Assembly: GCA_037138335.1 (NCBI GenBank)
Contig: JBAXIO010000003.1
Location: 62,001 to 126,000, forward strand
Reading direction: 5' to 3'
DNA: 64,000 nt
From: CAIRDP01 sp037138335
Lineage (GTDB): Bacteria > Bacteroidota > Bacteroidia > Bacteroidales > FEN-979
The notes below the pieces were generated by a model. That model saw only the letters and a list, made by a program, of their open reading frames with translations, did not search any database and was not told where the DNA came from. This document shows positions 22,780 to 32,887 of the stretch, piece by piece (within the stretch, counting starts at the first letter, position 1; every line of letters begins with the position of its first letter). The translations under genes and the position numbers were made by a program.

Positions 22780-25281
22780 TCAGAATGTAAAGTTCATCGA
22801 AACGAAAACACCAAATTTAGTGACATTTGGGTTTTGAAGGTCATGCAGGTGGGTCATCCGCCAAACAGCATCAACCCTGAAAATTTTAAAAATATTTTCA
22901 ATACCGGCGCCGGCTTCCAGGTAGGGTTCCCCTCCGAAAGGCCTCATCTGGTCAGGAAAGAGGGAGTAATCTTCGTTTTTTGGCTCCAGTGTACCGTAAA
23001 CACAACGTGCATGAACCACTTCCCTCCATTTTAATTTCCTGAGAAGGGGGATATGATTGAAAATAAGCCCGTCGAAGTGATGCGTAAAGTAGACGCTGAA
23101 CCACATATCGCTCACAAATTCATAATAATTCATGAGGTTTGAAGCATCCTCGTCGAAGAGGAAAGTCTGGTTCCCGTCATGGTTCCTGAGCAGGGGATAG
23201 GGCAGGGTCCCCCAGATCTTGCCGGCTTCTATCTTGTATTTCGACCAGCCTATGGTCGAGAAATTGAACCATTGCTGAATATTCAGCTGCAGCTTATAAT
23301 ATTCGTAATCGCTTTTAAACACATTCGGGATGCCGCATGAGAGGCTGATCAGGATGATGGGATAGCTGGAACTTATAGTATACCTGTAAAATTCGGCATT
23401 AATGAATTTTTCGCGCCACGACAAACGGGTGTCGAATTTCACTTCGGAAGTATAGATTGAGTTCATGAAGACCGGGACTAAGGGGTCGGCAGGGAACACA
23501 ACAAACTGCGTCATCCCTAACGGGAACATTTCCCTGTGCGTGAGGGTAAGGGTATTGATGAGCCCATTGAACCATTCGTGTTCATAACCCACTTTATATT
23601 CCCTTACCATGGTAAGTTTGTTGTTCGGCCCCCTATGGAAAATCGATGAGAGGATATTGTCGGTGGAAAATGCATTCGGGCTGAGGCCGAGCTGCTCCAC
23701 ATCCCATTTATATGATACTGATAAGTCCCTTCTCGGGTTTTTACTGAGCATATACAGTACGTCGCCACCCCCCTTGAATGCCCCGTCGAGGGTGCCGTAT
23801 GCCACGTAGCCTTCAAGCTGCACCCTTCTGCTGAAACTGTTAGCCGTACGCCCGCCGAACCTGAACCTGGCCCCTTCCACACCGTTGTAGCTGAATAATT
23901 TTGTGTAAGGCCCAAGTTCAAACTTGCCCCAGCTGAGATAGCCGGTTGTTATCCCGTAAATCACATCCGCATACGTCCTGAAAACACGCATGTTCTTTAC
24001 CGAATCAACCATCTTATAGATGCCCCTTTCGGTTTTGTTGAGCCTTTCGGGACGGTTGTTCTCCCAGAATGCATCATCTTTCTTACCCGATTCAGGTTCG
24101 ATCAGGACATTCGACGGCATGGAAAAGAACTTTTTCGCTTCCGGTATGTCGAATTGAAAATCAGAATACTGTACTGTTCGATGGGCGAAGAATCCGATGA
24201 GCTTACGGGCATTTTCAAACACGTTGAAATCAACCGAGAATTTATCCTTTGTAAGGAGCCAGTACTTGTTGTTTGCCCATTCGTATTCCTGGGCAATGGC
24301 CAGGTCGTTCACGAAATTGATATTTGCATCGCCGGCTATGCGCATATCGATCTTTTTTACGGCAAACGAGGTGTCGGCTATCCAGATGTTCCCGGTAAAC
24401 GTCAGTTCCTGTTTGCGTTTTGGCTTGAACATCATATGGTAGCACCAGTTATTTCCTATATAGGCCGAATCTACAAGGTAATATTTGTATGCATCCAGGC
24501 CGAAGTCGGCTATCGGGCTTATAAAATTCTTCTCAAAGACCAACACGTAGTCCTTATAAACGTCAACCTCCTGGGAAAGGTTCCCCAGGAACTGCGACAC
24601 ACTTTCGTTCTCAAGTCCTGAAAGCCGGCTTGCCTTGATGATCTCCTTCTTCGAGCGGGGCGACTTCCTGTAATAAACCTCCGACATTGTTTCGGTAATG
24701 AAAACAGGGAGGTACGATTTCCCGTTGATGGTTGATGTGTCAACGTAATTCCAGACGAAGTCGAAAGGTTTTAGGATTTTTCTTTGTTTTAGTTTATCGC
24801 TGATGTTGTTGGCGTCGACTTCGATCTTTGTATAGGCCTTATACTGGTAAGTGTCAAAAGACTGCAGCATATTTGATTTCTTATGGTCTATCACTTTCTG
24901 CAGTAGGATATCAGCCGGGTTCCCCTTATAGCGCACCACCACTTCGGGGAGGTTGTAAAGCTGGGGTTCAAGCTCAAAATCCACCGTCTGGAACTGGTGA
25001 AGGCTGATTTTCCTGGTCTTGCCGGAATAGCCGATCAGTGAGGCCCTGAGGCTGTCGGCTTTTACTTTGAATTCCAGGGCATAATACCCGTTAAAATCGG
25101 TCAGGGTTCCCAGGGTAGTGCCTTTAAGCACAATATTGACAAAGGGGATGGCTTCCCCGGTTTTGGCATCTTTAACATGGCCCATGATCTTGGTCACCTG
25201 CGAAGCCGCGGTGATTGACAAGGCCAGGATGAAAATGAAACAGAGGGGCGCGAATTTACGCGCCCCCCGGATGTTTATCAT
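22780..25281 (-). CDS. DUF5686 family outer membrane protein with carboxypeptidase-like N-terminal domain
   Basis: The 833-residue protein has a signal peptide (FAPLCFIFILALSITAAS) and a carboxypeptidase-regulatory-like beta-sandwich (KIMGHVKDAKTGEAIPFVN). It continues with the DUF5686 body and a C-terminal barrel-like part ending FGVFVSMNFTF. Such proteins are common in Bacteroidota and resemble TonB-dependent receptors without a plug; the function is unknown. The start at 25281 is chosen because it leaves a 13-bp gap after the AhpD-like gene, whereas 25338 would overlap it. Confidence 0.82.
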   Translation of the reverse strand: MINIRGARKFAPLCFIFILALSITAASQVTKIMGHVKDAKTGEAIPFVNIVLKGTTLGTLTDFNGYYALEFKVKADSLRASLIGYSGKTRKISLHQFQTVDFELEPQLYNLPEVVVRYKGNPADILLQKVIDHKKSNMLQSFDTYQYKAYTKIEVDANNISDKLKQRKILKPFDFVWNYVDTSTINGKSYLPVFITETMSEVYYRKSPRSKKEIIKASRLSGLENESVSQFLGNLSQEVDVYKDYVLVFEKNFISPIADFGLDAYKYYLVDSAYIGNNWCYHMMFKPKRKQELTFTGNIWIADTSFAVKKIDMRIAGDANINFVNDLAIAQEYEWANNKYWLLTKDKFSVDFNVFENARKLIGFFAHRTVQYSDFQFDIPEAKKFFSMPSNVLIEPESGKKDDAFWENNRPERLNKTERGIYKMVDSVKNMRVFRTYADVIYGITTGYLSWGKFELGPYTKLFSYNGVEGARFRFGGRTANSFSRRVQLEGYVAYGTLDGAFKGGGDVLYMLSKNPRRDLSVSYKWDVEQLGLSPNAFSTDNILSSIFHRGPNNKLTMVREYKVGYEHEWFNGLINTLTLTHREMFPLGMTQFVVFPADPLVPVFMNSIYTSEVKFDTRLSWREKFINAEFYRYTISSSYPIILISLSCGIPNVFKSDYEYYKLQLNIQQWFNFSTIGWSKYKIEAGKIWGTLPYPLLRNHDGNQTFLFDEDASNLMNYYEFVSDMWFSVYFTHHFDGLIFNHIPLLRKLKWREVVHARCVYGTLEPKNEDYSLFPDQMRPFGGEPYLEAGAGIENIFKIFRVDAVWRMTHLHDLQNPNVTKFGVFVSMNFTF

Positions 25282-25294
25282 GCTATATCTGATG

Positions 25295-25651
25295 TTAAAC
25301 CTCAGGCCCATTTTCGGAAAGTTCGTCCCAGAATTCAACTGCCCGCCGGAGGTGTGGGATTACAATGCTTCCGCCGACCAGGGTTGCGATGGCAAAAACC
25401 TCTGAAAGTTCTTCACGGTTCACTTTCTGTTCATGGCATTTGATGAGATGGTAGCGCACACAATCGTCGCAACGCAGCACCATGGATGCGACAAGGCCCA
25501 TCATTTCCTTGGTCCTTACCGGCAGGGCCCCTTCCATGTATGCATTGGTATCGATATTGTAAATGCGTTTGATCACCTTATTATCCAGGGCGAGGATCTT
25601 TTCATTCATTTTCTCCCTGTAGGTGTTGAATTCATCAAGTTTTTTTCCCAT
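25295..25651 (-). CDS. Carboxymuconolactone decarboxylase / AhpD-like protein
   Basis: The 118-residue protein matches the CMD/AhpD-like fold, with a CDDC motif in VLRCDDCVRYHLIKCHEQ followed by the family histidine, then ELSEVFAIATLVGGSIVIPHLRRA. The CxxC suggests disulfide reductase or peroxidase-linked activity rather than decarboxylation. It lies between kdsD (6 bp upstream) and the DUF5686 gene, so the three probably form one transcript. Confidence 0.87.
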   Translation of the reverse strand: MGKKLDEFNTYREKMNEKILALDNKVIKRIYNIDTNAYMEGALPVRTKEMMGLVASMVLRCDDCVRYHLIKCHEQKVNREELSEVFAIATLVGGSIVIPHLRRAVEFWDELSENGPEV

Positions 25652-25657
25652 TGAGTA

Positions 25658-26623
25658 TCAGATTATACCTTCTTTAAGTATATCATGAAGGTGGATGACC
25701 CCTTTGTAGGATGACCTGTCGACGACAAGCAGTTGTGTAATATTGTTTTTCCGCATTATTGTAAGGGCATCGATCACCAGGGTTGAGGGTTTGATGGTTT
25801 TGGGCCCGGGCGACATCACATCAATGGCTTTAAGTTTGCGTAAGTCAAGATCCTTTTCAAGCATACGCCTCAGGTCCCCGTCGGTAACGATACCGATAAG
25901 CTTCGTCCCGTCAAGCACTGCGGTGGCCCCCAGCCGTTTGGAGGAAATTTCGATGATTACTTTTTTTATGTCATCGCTCCCTTTGACCATGGGTTTCTGG
26001 TTGCGGATATAGAGGTCGGAGACTTTAAGATACATTTTCTTTCCGAGGGCTCCGCCCGGATGAAATTTCGCGAAATCGCCGGCCGTAAACCCCCTGGCTT
26101 CAAGCAGGCATATTGCCAGGGCATCGCCCATGACCATCTGAGCCGTCGTACTTGAGGTGGGGGCCAGGTTATTCGGGCAGGCTTCCCTCGAAACGGTGGT
26201 ATCAATCACATAGTCTGACTGCAGAGCCAGGTACGAACCGGTATTCCCAACAAGGGATATCAGTAGGCTGCCATGTTGTTTCAGAAGGGGGACCAGAACC
26301 TTGATCTCTGGAGTTTCCCCGCTTTTTGAAAGGCAGATGATGATATCGTCTTTCTGAATGATACCCAGGTCCCCGTGAATGGCATCAGCGGCATGCATAA
26401 ATATTGCCGGTGTGCCTGTAGAGTTGAACGTGGCAACAATCTTCTGGCCGATGATAGCACTTTTACCTATCCCCGTTACCACAACCCTGCCTTTCGAACC
26501 GATGATATGCTCCACGCATTTCATAAAATCATCATTCACCGATTTAGACAGATTCTTAATTGCTGCTGCTTCATCCTCAATTGTGCGGATTGCAACCTTT
26601 TTCAATGCGTCAGATGTTTTCAA
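25658..26623 (-). CDS. kdsD: Arabinose-5-phosphate isomerase (KpsF/GutQ family)
   Basis: The 321-residue enzyme converts ribulose-5-phosphate to arabinose-5-phosphate for Kdo synthesis. It has an N-terminal SIS domain (VVTGIGKSAIIGQKIVATF, IICLSKSGETPEI, HPGGALGKK) and two C-terminal CBS domains, the standard KdsD layout. It is divergent from recQ and probably heads the kdsD, AhpD-like, DUF5686 operon. Confidence 0.94.
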   Translation of the reverse strand: MKTSDALKKVAIRTIEDEAAAIKNLSKSVNDDFMKCVEHIIGSKGRVVVTGIGKSAIIGQKIVATFNSTGTPAIFMHAADAIHGDLGIIQKDDIIICLSKSGETPEIKVLVPLLKQHGSLLISLVGNTGSYLALQSDYVIDTTVSREACPNNLAPTSSTTAQMVMGDALAICLLEARGFTAGDFAKFHPGGALGKKMYLKVSDLYIRNQKPMVKGSDDIKKVIIEISSKRLGATAVLDGTKLIGIVTDGDLRRMLEKDLDLRKLKAIDVMSPGPKTIKPSTLVIDALTIMRKNNITQLLVVDRSSYKGVIHLHDILKEGII

Positions 26624-26644
26624 TGCACAATTTTTTTATTTTTT

Positions 26645-26678
26645 TTTGGTTATTTGGAGATGTTTATGTTTATATTTG
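26645..26678 (+). promoter_or_regulatory. Promoter of recQ
   Basis: TTTGG (26645-26649) and TATATTTG (26671-26678) are separated by about 21 bp, a good match to the Bacteroidota -33/-7 pair, about 66 bases before the recQ start. Confidence 0.6.
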
Positions 26679-26744
26679 TATATAAGAGCTAAAAAATTAA
26701 TAATCAAGTTTGTCCGACAAAAGTACGAAATTAATCATTTTGAA

Positions 26745-28946
26745 ATGGCAGTAAGCAAAGACGAATACAAGCTGCACGAAGTATTAAAGAAAGTTTTTGG
26801 GTTTGATGGTTTTAAAGGCAGCCAGGAAGCTGTAATTCTTAATGTCCTGGCTAAAAAAGATACATTTGTGATAATGCCCACAGGGGGTGGTAAATCATTG
26901 TGTTACCAAATGCCGGCCCTGGTTCTTCCAGGTACCGCGATCATCGTATCCCCCCTCATTGCCCTGATGAAAAACCAGGTCGATTCAATGAGAAGCTTCG
27001 GCACCGAAGAAGAAGTGGCGCATTTTATGAATTCCTCTCTCACCAAGCAGGAGATCACCCAGGTTAAAAAAGATGTAACAAGGGGGAAGACGAAGCTTTT
27101 ATATGTAGCCCCCGAAACAATCACCAAGGAAGAGAACATCGATTTCCTGAAAAAAATCAATATCTCCTTTTATGCGATAGACGAGGCGCATTGTATTTCG
27201 GAATGGGGCCACGATTTCAGGCCTGAATACCGCCGTTTAAGGCCCATTATACAGGCCATAGGGCAGGATGTACCGGTAATCGCTCTTACTGCAACCGCAA
27301 CCCCAAAAGTTCAGCAGGACATACAAAAGAACCTGAACATGATGGATGCTACGGTTTTCAAAGCATCCTTCAACAGGCCAAACCTGTATTATGAAGTCAG
27401 GGCCAAAACGAAAAATTCTTCCAAGGACATCATTAAATACATCAAGGGTCATATAGGGAAATCGGGTATAGTGTATTGCCTCAGCCGTAAGAAGGTCGAG
27501 GAACTCGCCGACACTCTTGTGGTGAACGGCATTAAAGCGCTCCCATACCATGCAGGCCTCGATGCGGCAACCCGCAGGTCGAACCAGGATAAGTTCCTGA
27601 TGGAAGAAGTTGATGTGATCGTGGCCACTATAGCTTTTGGCATGGGCATCGACAAACCCGACGTGAGGTATGTCATCCATAACGACATGCCCAAGAGCCT
27701 GGAAGGATATTACCAGGAAACAGGCCGTGCCGGAAGGGATGACGGGGAAGGCAACTGCATTGCTTTCTATGCTTATGAAGACATTCAAAAACTTGAGAAA
27801 TTCCTGAAAGGCAAATCGGTTGCCGAACAGGAAATCGCAAAGCAGCTGTTGCTCGAAACTGTCGGTTACAGCGAATCTTCGGTTTGCCGCCGCAAACAGC
27901 TGCTGCATTATTTCGGAGAGATATTCAGGGAAGAAAACTGCCAGAACTGTGATAATTGCATGCATCCCAGGAAAAAATTTGAAGGAAAACAATATGTGCA
28001 ACTGGTTCTTGAAACCGTTGTTGCTGTCAAGCAGCAGTTCAAGAACAAGCATATTATAAATATTATCATCGGCAAGAACTCAGCCACTATAAAATCCTAT
28101 AAACATAATAAGCTGCCCGAGTTCGGCAAGGGGGCGGCAAAAGAGGAGAAATTCTGGAATGCTGTGATCAGGCAGGCTTTGATCGAAAGGTTGCTCACTA
28201 AGGACATCGAGAACTACGGCTTGCTAAAGATCAGCCCCGAGGGTAATGAATTCCTGAAGAACCCTTATTCCATGATGCTCATGGATGACCGGGACTATGA
28301 GAATCCCGAGGAGGAGGACCTTATGGAAGCCATGGGGTCAAAGAGCAGCACGGCCGATAAAACCTTGTTTGCCCTGCTGAAAGACCTGAGGAAGGAAATA
28401 GCCCGCAAGGAAAAACTTCCCCCGTTTGTTATCTTCCAGGATCCCTCCCTCGAAGACATGGCCATCCAGTATCCTATCAACCCCGAAGAACTGAAACAGA
28501 TCACGGGTGTTGGGAGCGGCAAGGCACATAAGTACGGCAAACCGTTCCTTGACCTTATCAAGGAATATGTTGAAGAAAACGAGATCATCAGGCCGATGGA
28601 CATGGTCGTGAAATCAGTGGTGAACAAGTCGGGGATAAAGGTGTATATCATCCGCAGTATAGACCGTAAGATAGCACTGGAAGATATTGCCCTGGCCAAG
28701 AACCTGAGTTTTTCGGAATTGCTTTCTGAAATTGAAAGTATCGTAGGCTCGGGAACCAAGATCGATCTCGATTATTATATTGATGAAGTGGTGGATCCTT
28801 ACCACCAGGAAGAAATTTTCGAGTACTTTCGCAAAGCGGAATCGGATTCCATCAATGAAGCCCTTCGTGAACTCGGGGAAGATGAGTTTACCGAAGAAGA
28901 AATCCGTCTTATGCGCATCAAATTCATGTCGGAATTAGGTAATTAA
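26745..28946 (+). CDS. recQ: ATP-dependent DNA helicase RecQ
   Basis: The 733-residue helicase has Walker A MPTGGGKSLCYQ, the DEAH box IDEAHCISEWGHDFRP, motif VI QETGRAGRDD, the zinc-binding cysteines of the RQC domain (CRRKQLLHYFGE, CQNCDNC) and an HRDC-like domain near the C-terminus. An additional C-terminal 100 residues, rich in acidic residues, is common in Bacteroidota RecQ. The frame is open upstream to 26379, but that extension lies opposite kdsD; the ATG at 26745 is preceded by a clear promoter. Confidence 0.95.
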   Translation: MAVSKDEYKLHEVLKKVFGFDGFKGSQEAVILNVLAKKDTFVIMPTGGGKSLCYQMPALVLPGTAIIVSPLIALMKNQVDSMRSFGTEEEVAHFMNSSLTKQEITQVKKDVTRGKTKLLYVAPETITKEENIDFLKKINISFYAIDEAHCISEWGHDFRPEYRRLRPIIQAIGQDVPVIALTATATPKVQQDIQKNLNMMDATVFKASFNRPNLYYEVRAKTKNSSKDIIKYIKGHIGKSGIVYCLSRKKVEELADTLVVNGIKALPYHAGLDAATRRSNQDKFLMEEVDVIVATIAFGMGIDKPDVRYVIHNDMPKSLEGYYQETGRAGRDDGEGNCIAFYAYEDIQKLEKFLKGKSVAEQEIAKQLLLETVGYSESSVCRRKQLLHYFGEIFREENCQNCDNCMHPRKKFEGKQYVQLVLETVVAVKQQFKNKHIINIIIGKNSATIKSYKHNKLPEFGKGAAKEEKFWNAVIRQALIERLLTKDIENYGLLKISPEGNEFLKNPYSMMLMDDRDYENPEEEDLMEAMGSKSSTADKTLFALLKDLRKEIARKEKLPPFVIFQDPSLEDMAIQYPINPEELKQITGVGSGKAHKYGKPFLDLIKEYVEENEIIRPMDMVVKSVVNKSGIKVYIIRSIDRKIALEDIALAKNLSFSELLSEIESIVGSGTKIDLDYYIDEVVDPYHQEEIFEYFRKAESDSINEALRELGEDEFTEEEIRLMRIKFMSELGN

Positions 28947-28957
28947 AACGTTAAATC

Positions 28958-29665
28958 ATGCAGGAAGAAATTGGAAATAAGCCTGGAGAGATTCAGGAAA
29001 ATTCAGCTATTGAGCTGACGGAAACACACGCAGAACAACACACAACAGCTAAACACCCGTTTTTTGTTTTTACTGTCAATACGGTACTCGGGCTTGTTCT
29101 TCTTGCAGGCCTTGTCATTTTATATATCATTGTGCTGACAAAAAAGGACAACCAGGTTCAATTGCCTGTGGCATTGCAAAATTCGAAAGGGAAGGCCCTT
29201 TCGGTTGTTTACCTGAACCTTGACTCCCTGAACATGAAATACGAGTTTATAAGGAACCTCAGGAAAGACCTTGAATCAACGGTGAACAGGTTGCAGGGGG
29301 AACTCAAAAAAGACGAAGAAAGCCTGCAAAAGGACGGGGCCGATTTTCAACAGAAAGTTCAGGCCAATGCCATTTCAGAAGAAAAGTCCAAACAGATTTA
29401 TGAGATCCTCATGAAACGGCAGCAGGAACTTCTTGAGAAGAAGGACAGGTACACGCAAATGATGACCCAGCAGCAGCTGGCAATGAACCAGACCCTGACC
29501 GATACCCTGACCACTTTCCTTAAGCGCTTCAACCGCGCCTACAGGTTTGATTACATCATGGGATATAAAAGCGACGGGGAGATCATCGTGGCAAATGACA
29601 GCCTTGACATCACCCATACCATACTGGTGGCAATCAATAAGGAGTACCTGGAAAGAAAGAAATAA
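28958..29665 (+). CDS. OmpH/Skp-like protein with N-terminal membrane anchor
   Basis: The 235-residue protein has a short acidic cytoplasmic N-terminus, a membrane helix (FVFTVNTVLGLVLLAGLVIL) and a long helical arm with the OmpH pattern (VVYLNLDSLNMKYEF, then coiled coil rich in Glu, Gln and Lys, then a C-terminal strand). OmpH/Skp-family proteins chaperone outer membrane proteins in the periplasm. Here the protein would be tethered rather than free. It follows recQ by 11 bp and overlaps the next start codon by one base, so it is part of the recQ transcript. Confidence 0.8.
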   Translation: MQEEIGNKPGEIQENSAIELTETHAEQHTTAKHPFFVFTVNTVLGLVLLAGLVILYIIVLTKKDNQVQLPVALQNSKGKALSVVYLNLDSLNMKYEFIRNLRKDLESTVNRLQGELKKDEESLQKDGADFQQKVQANAISEEKSKQIYEILMKRQQELLEKKDRYTQMMTQQQLAMNQTLTDTLTTFLKRFNRAYRFDYIMGYKSDGEIIVANDSLDITHTILVAINKEYLERKK

Positions 29666-30087
29666 TGAGGCATATTGCTGCTTTCATAATTCCCGGCCTG
29701 CTATCGGTTTTCCTTGCGTGCAGTTCACCCGGATCAACGGGGGAAAATGCCGCCCTGCCTGCCGACTCTGTTATTTCTGAAAAGAAATTGATGGCCCTCC
29801 TTGTTGATGTGCATTTACTTGAGGGCGGGCTGATGATACAGAGGAACAGGGGGGAGCAGGACAGTAAATGGAACCAGGAAGCATACCGTAAACTTTTCCG
29901 CAGGTACCATGTGACGAGATCACAGTTTATAAAAAACATTGCCTGGTATCAGAAAGACCCTAAGAATTTCACACTGATCTATGATACAGTCATGCAAAGG
30001 CTCGACAGGCTTCGTAAAACTCCCCCTGCGAAACCTAATGCTTTGAAAAAACCGAAGAAACCTGCCTCTGTGTTGCCCCATCACTGA
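29665..30087 (+). CDS. DUF4296 lipoprotein
   Basis: The 140-residue protein has a lipoprotein signal (LLSVFLACSS, lipid cysteine near residue 19) and the DUF4296 core: VISEKKLMALLVDVHLLEGG, then YRKLFRRYHVTRSQFIKNI. The family is Bacteroidota-specific and of unknown function. The C-terminus is Lys/Pro-rich. Its last 53 bp overlap the convergent lipoprotein gene that ends at 30035. Confidence 0.82.
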   Translation: MRHIAAFIIPGLLSVFLACSSPGSTGENAALPADSVISEKKLMALLVDVHLLEGGLMIQRNRGEQDSKWNQEAYRKLFRRYHVTRSQFIKNIAWYQKDPKNFTLIYDTVMQRLDRLRKTPPAKPNALKKPKKPASVLPHH

Positions 30088-30451
30088 TGGTGTAACTCCA
30101 GTTTATAACCGAGGTTCCCGTAATGGTCCCCGATCCTCTTACGACCAGGTTGTCGCCGATCGACTGGTTTGGGTCAAGAGTGATGGTGTTTCCTGAAACA
30201 AGAGCTTTGGCGGGAGCATAGGAAAAGCCAATATCGGCAAAATTGTAGAGGAACACGCCCATTTTTGAACTTGTATCGGCGGTAATAATCACTTCATAAT
30301 TAAGCTTCACCCAGGTTTCCTGAACACTCCAGTTGCCTAAGAAAGCCGCCCTTGAATCGGTTGACGGGGCCAGGGAGATTTCTTTCCCGCATCCACAAAA
30401 CAGAAGGCAGGAGAGAAGGACAGGGAACGCCAGTGCCTTGATCTTTTTCAT
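30035..30451 (-). CDS. Hypothetical lipoprotein
   Basis: The 138-residue protein has a type II signal peptide with lipobox LLFCGC and a secreted part rich in beta-strand (FLGNWSVQETWVK, NTITLDPNQ, INWSYTISDGA), which suggests a small lipocalin-like sandwich. I recognise no named family. The 3' end overlaps the DUF4296 gene tail to tail. It lies just downstream of the TonB-dependent receptor on the same strand, so the two may be co-transcribed. Confidence 0.68.
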   Translation of the reverse strand: MKKIKALAFPVLLSCLLFCGCGKEISLAPSTDSRAAFLGNWSVQETWVKLNYEVIITADTSSKMGVFLYNFADIGFSYAPAKALVSGNTITLDPNQSIGDNLVVRGSGTITGTSVINWSYTISDGATQRQVSSVFSKH

Positions 30452-30481
30452 TGCAGGATTATGATATGATCGGTTTAATTA

Positions 30482-32797
30482 TCAGAATGTAATACTAAGG
30501 CCTGCGCTGGGCATAATAGGAAGCTGGTTCACCTGAGTATAGGAGATGCGGTCAAAATAGAAAATATTTTGTTCGTTCAGGGCATTGGTCACACTCACTG
30601 TGGCGTCAAGCCTTGAGTTTTTCCCGAGAAAGAAGGTTTTTTTAAGACTGAGGTCGAACCTGCTGTAGTAAGTCAGCCTGCCTTTGTTGTAATCGGCATA
30701 CAATATGCCAAGCTGACCGTTATTGGTCGTATAGTCGCCTCCCATATCAGAGAAGGTAAGCTTTTCATAAAATCCCTGGGTTTGGGTAAACGGGAAGCCT
30801 GAGCCGAAGTTATACCGTGCATCAAGTTCCCAGCTGCCTCTTTTCCCGAAAAGGTAAGTGGCGACCAGATTCAGGTTGTTCCTCCTGTCCCAGATGGGCA
30901 CATAATGCATCACTCCGTCATACAAATGAATAAAGCAAAGAGAGTATGTCACCCAGAGACTCAGCTTGGAGAGCTGGTATTTAAGCGATACGTCAACTCC
31001 TTCGGCGTCGCCGGTTTCAAGTATGAAATCTTTCTTGAAATAATCGGGCTGGCCGGCGTTTTCGGGTGAGTCGTCGTATAGCTTGTTCCTGTTCATCGTG
31101 GTAAGCTGGGGATAATACTTGTAATATCCTTCGACATTCAGGAACAGGTTCTTAAGCACATCCCATTCAAAACCAAAGATAATCTGGTCGCAAAGTTGGA
31201 GGCGGGTATTGACAGGTTTCCCCAGGAATTCCTTCTGCAGGTTCTGGGGTGCGGCAAGGTACCCTGTAAACAGGCTCACCACATCCTGGCTGTAAGTTGT
31301 GCTGATGATATCCTGGGAGTACATGCCCGCAGCCATTTTAAGCCTGAACTTAGGGAACATATTGTATTTTACTGACAGCCTGGGTTCGAGCCTCAGGTTT
31401 GCGAGGGTAGCGTAATACTCCAGCCTGAGGCCGGGTTCAAATATGAATTTCCCTAAGATCCACTTGTATTTTCCATAGAGGGAAGCTTCAGTAGTATTCT
31501 GGTCATAATTGATGCTCCTGTTAATACTGTTATAGAAATTCAGGAGGGTATGGTATCCTGAACCTTCAAGCCCGTATCGGAGGGAGTTCTTGCCGAAGAA
31601 ATACGTAAAATCAAGGCCTACATTAAACCCCCCGATGGAGCTGGAACGGGGAGACTTGTTTTCTTCGGCCATATCGACTTTATAATATGAATAGGATGCA
31701 TGGCCTTCAAGCAGGACAGGGCTTTTGCCCGGGATGGCCACAAAGTTGAGCCCTCCTCCGTATGAGTTCCAGTGGTAATTCTGCAGGATCTGGTATTGTA
31801 CCTTGTCGTTGAAATCAAAGCCATACAGGTTTACCTTGCTGCCATTGGCGGCATTGATGGAAATCTTCCCATAAACGTCAAGGTAGTTGTATGGCAGCCC
31901 GTTTTCGTTTATATAGTTGTAGAAAATCTTGCTGCTCTGTTCCAGGTAAGAGCCTTTTACCGAGAGGATCAGCGAGGCTGAAGCGTCATCTTCGGTTTTT
32001 GCTTTTGCAATGGGCCCTTCAAACAAGGCTTTTGCCCCGAAAGTGCTTATATCGAACTTTCCGCTGAAACGGTTCCTGTTCCCATCCCTTGTAGTGATAT
32101 CCATCACCGATGAGATCCTGCCACCATATTCGGCATTGAACCCGCCGGTATATACATCCACATTCTTAAGGATGTCAACATCAAAAACAGAGAACAGGCC
32201 GATAGAGTGGAAAGGATTATAAATGATCATGCCGTCGAGCAATACTTTGTTCTGTACAGGGGGGCCTCCCCTGATATAGAGCTGGCCGCCCTGGTCGCCC
32301 GAGAAAATCACACCGGGGAGCACCTGAAGGTACTGGGCCAGGTCGGGCTGCCCGCCAATGGTCGGGATCTGCATGATCTCCTTGGGAGTAATTTTGATGA
32401 TGGACGTCTGGGTTTGGGTGGTTTTATCCTGTTTTGAAGCTGAAACGCTGACTTCCTGCAATTCGATGCTGGACTTGTTGAGATAAAGTTTTTTTGTGAA
32501 CAGGTCGTTTTTATTTACCGTCATTGGGATCCTCAGGGTATCGCAGCCGATATATGTTACCATCAGCGTATATTGTCCTGAAGGGATCTTTGAAATGGTG
32601 AAGAACCCGTTCTGGTCGGTGGTGGCCCCGTAAGTTGTTTTATACAGGTAAACATTGGTGAAGAGGATGGGCTCACCCGTTTCTTTCTCATAGACAAACC
32701 CCCTGATAATGCCATTTTGGGCGAATGCCGTAAACTGGAAAGAGATCAGAACAGTCAGGGTCAGGATAGCAGAAAAGAGTAGTTTACGAAGGTCCAT
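30482..32797 (-). CDS. TonB-dependent receptor with carboxypeptidase-like N-terminal domain
   Basis: The 771-residue outer membrane receptor has a signal peptide, a carboxypeptidase-regulatory-like domain (GIIRGFVYEKETGEPILFTNVYLY) and a TonB plug (QPDLAQYLQVLPGVIFSGDQ, YIRGG, LLDGMIIYNPFHSIGLF). The 22-strand barrel ends in PSAGLSITF with a terminal Phe. It lacks the SusC length and signature and has no SusD partner, so the ligand (siderophore, vitamin or metal) is unknown. Confidence 0.88.
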   Translation of the reverse strand: MDLRKLLFSAILTLTVLISFQFTAFAQNGIIRGFVYEKETGEPILFTNVYLYKTTYGATTDQNGFFTISKIPSGQYTLMVTYIGCDTLRIPMTVNKNDLFTKKLYLNKSSIELQEVSVSASKQDKTTQTQTSIIKITPKEIMQIPTIGGQPDLAQYLQVLPGVIFSGDQGGQLYIRGGPPVQNKVLLDGMIIYNPFHSIGLFSVFDVDILKNVDVYTGGFNAEYGGRISSVMDITTRDGNRNRFSGKFDISTFGAKALFEGPIAKAKTEDDASASLILSVKGSYLEQSSKIFYNYINENGLPYNYLDVYGKISINAANGSKVNLYGFDFNDKVQYQILQNYHWNSYGGGLNFVAIPGKSPVLLEGHASYSYYKVDMAEENKSPRSSSIGGFNVGLDFTYFFGKNSLRYGLEGSGYHTLLNFYNSINRSINYDQNTTEASLYGKYKWILGKFIFEPGLRLEYYATLANLRLEPRLSVKYNMFPKFRLKMAAGMYSQDIISTTYSQDVVSLFTGYLAAPQNLQKEFLGKPVNTRLQLCDQIIFGFEWDVLKNLFLNVEGYYKYYPQLTTMNRNKLYDDSPENAGQPDYFKKDFILETGDAEGVDVSLKYQLSKLSLWVTYSLCFIHLYDGVMHYVPIWDRRNNLNLVATYLFGKRGSWELDARYNFGSGFPFTQTQGFYEKLTFSDMGGDYTTNNGQLGILYADYNKGRLTYYSRFDLSLKKTFFLGKNSRLDATVSVTNALNEQNIFYFDRISYTQVNQLPIMPSAGLSITF

Positions 32798-32887
32798 GGA
32801 GTCAGTTCTTGTAAGAAAAATTAAAATTGCATCAAAAGTAGCTAAAATGTGCGATTCAAAAAAGGAAACCCTTTAGGAAAATATTCT

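Noticed and set aside
26379..26744. Long N-terminal extension of RecQ
   Set aside because: It lies opposite kdsD codons and upstream of a good promoter; RecQ homology begins at the ATG at 26745.
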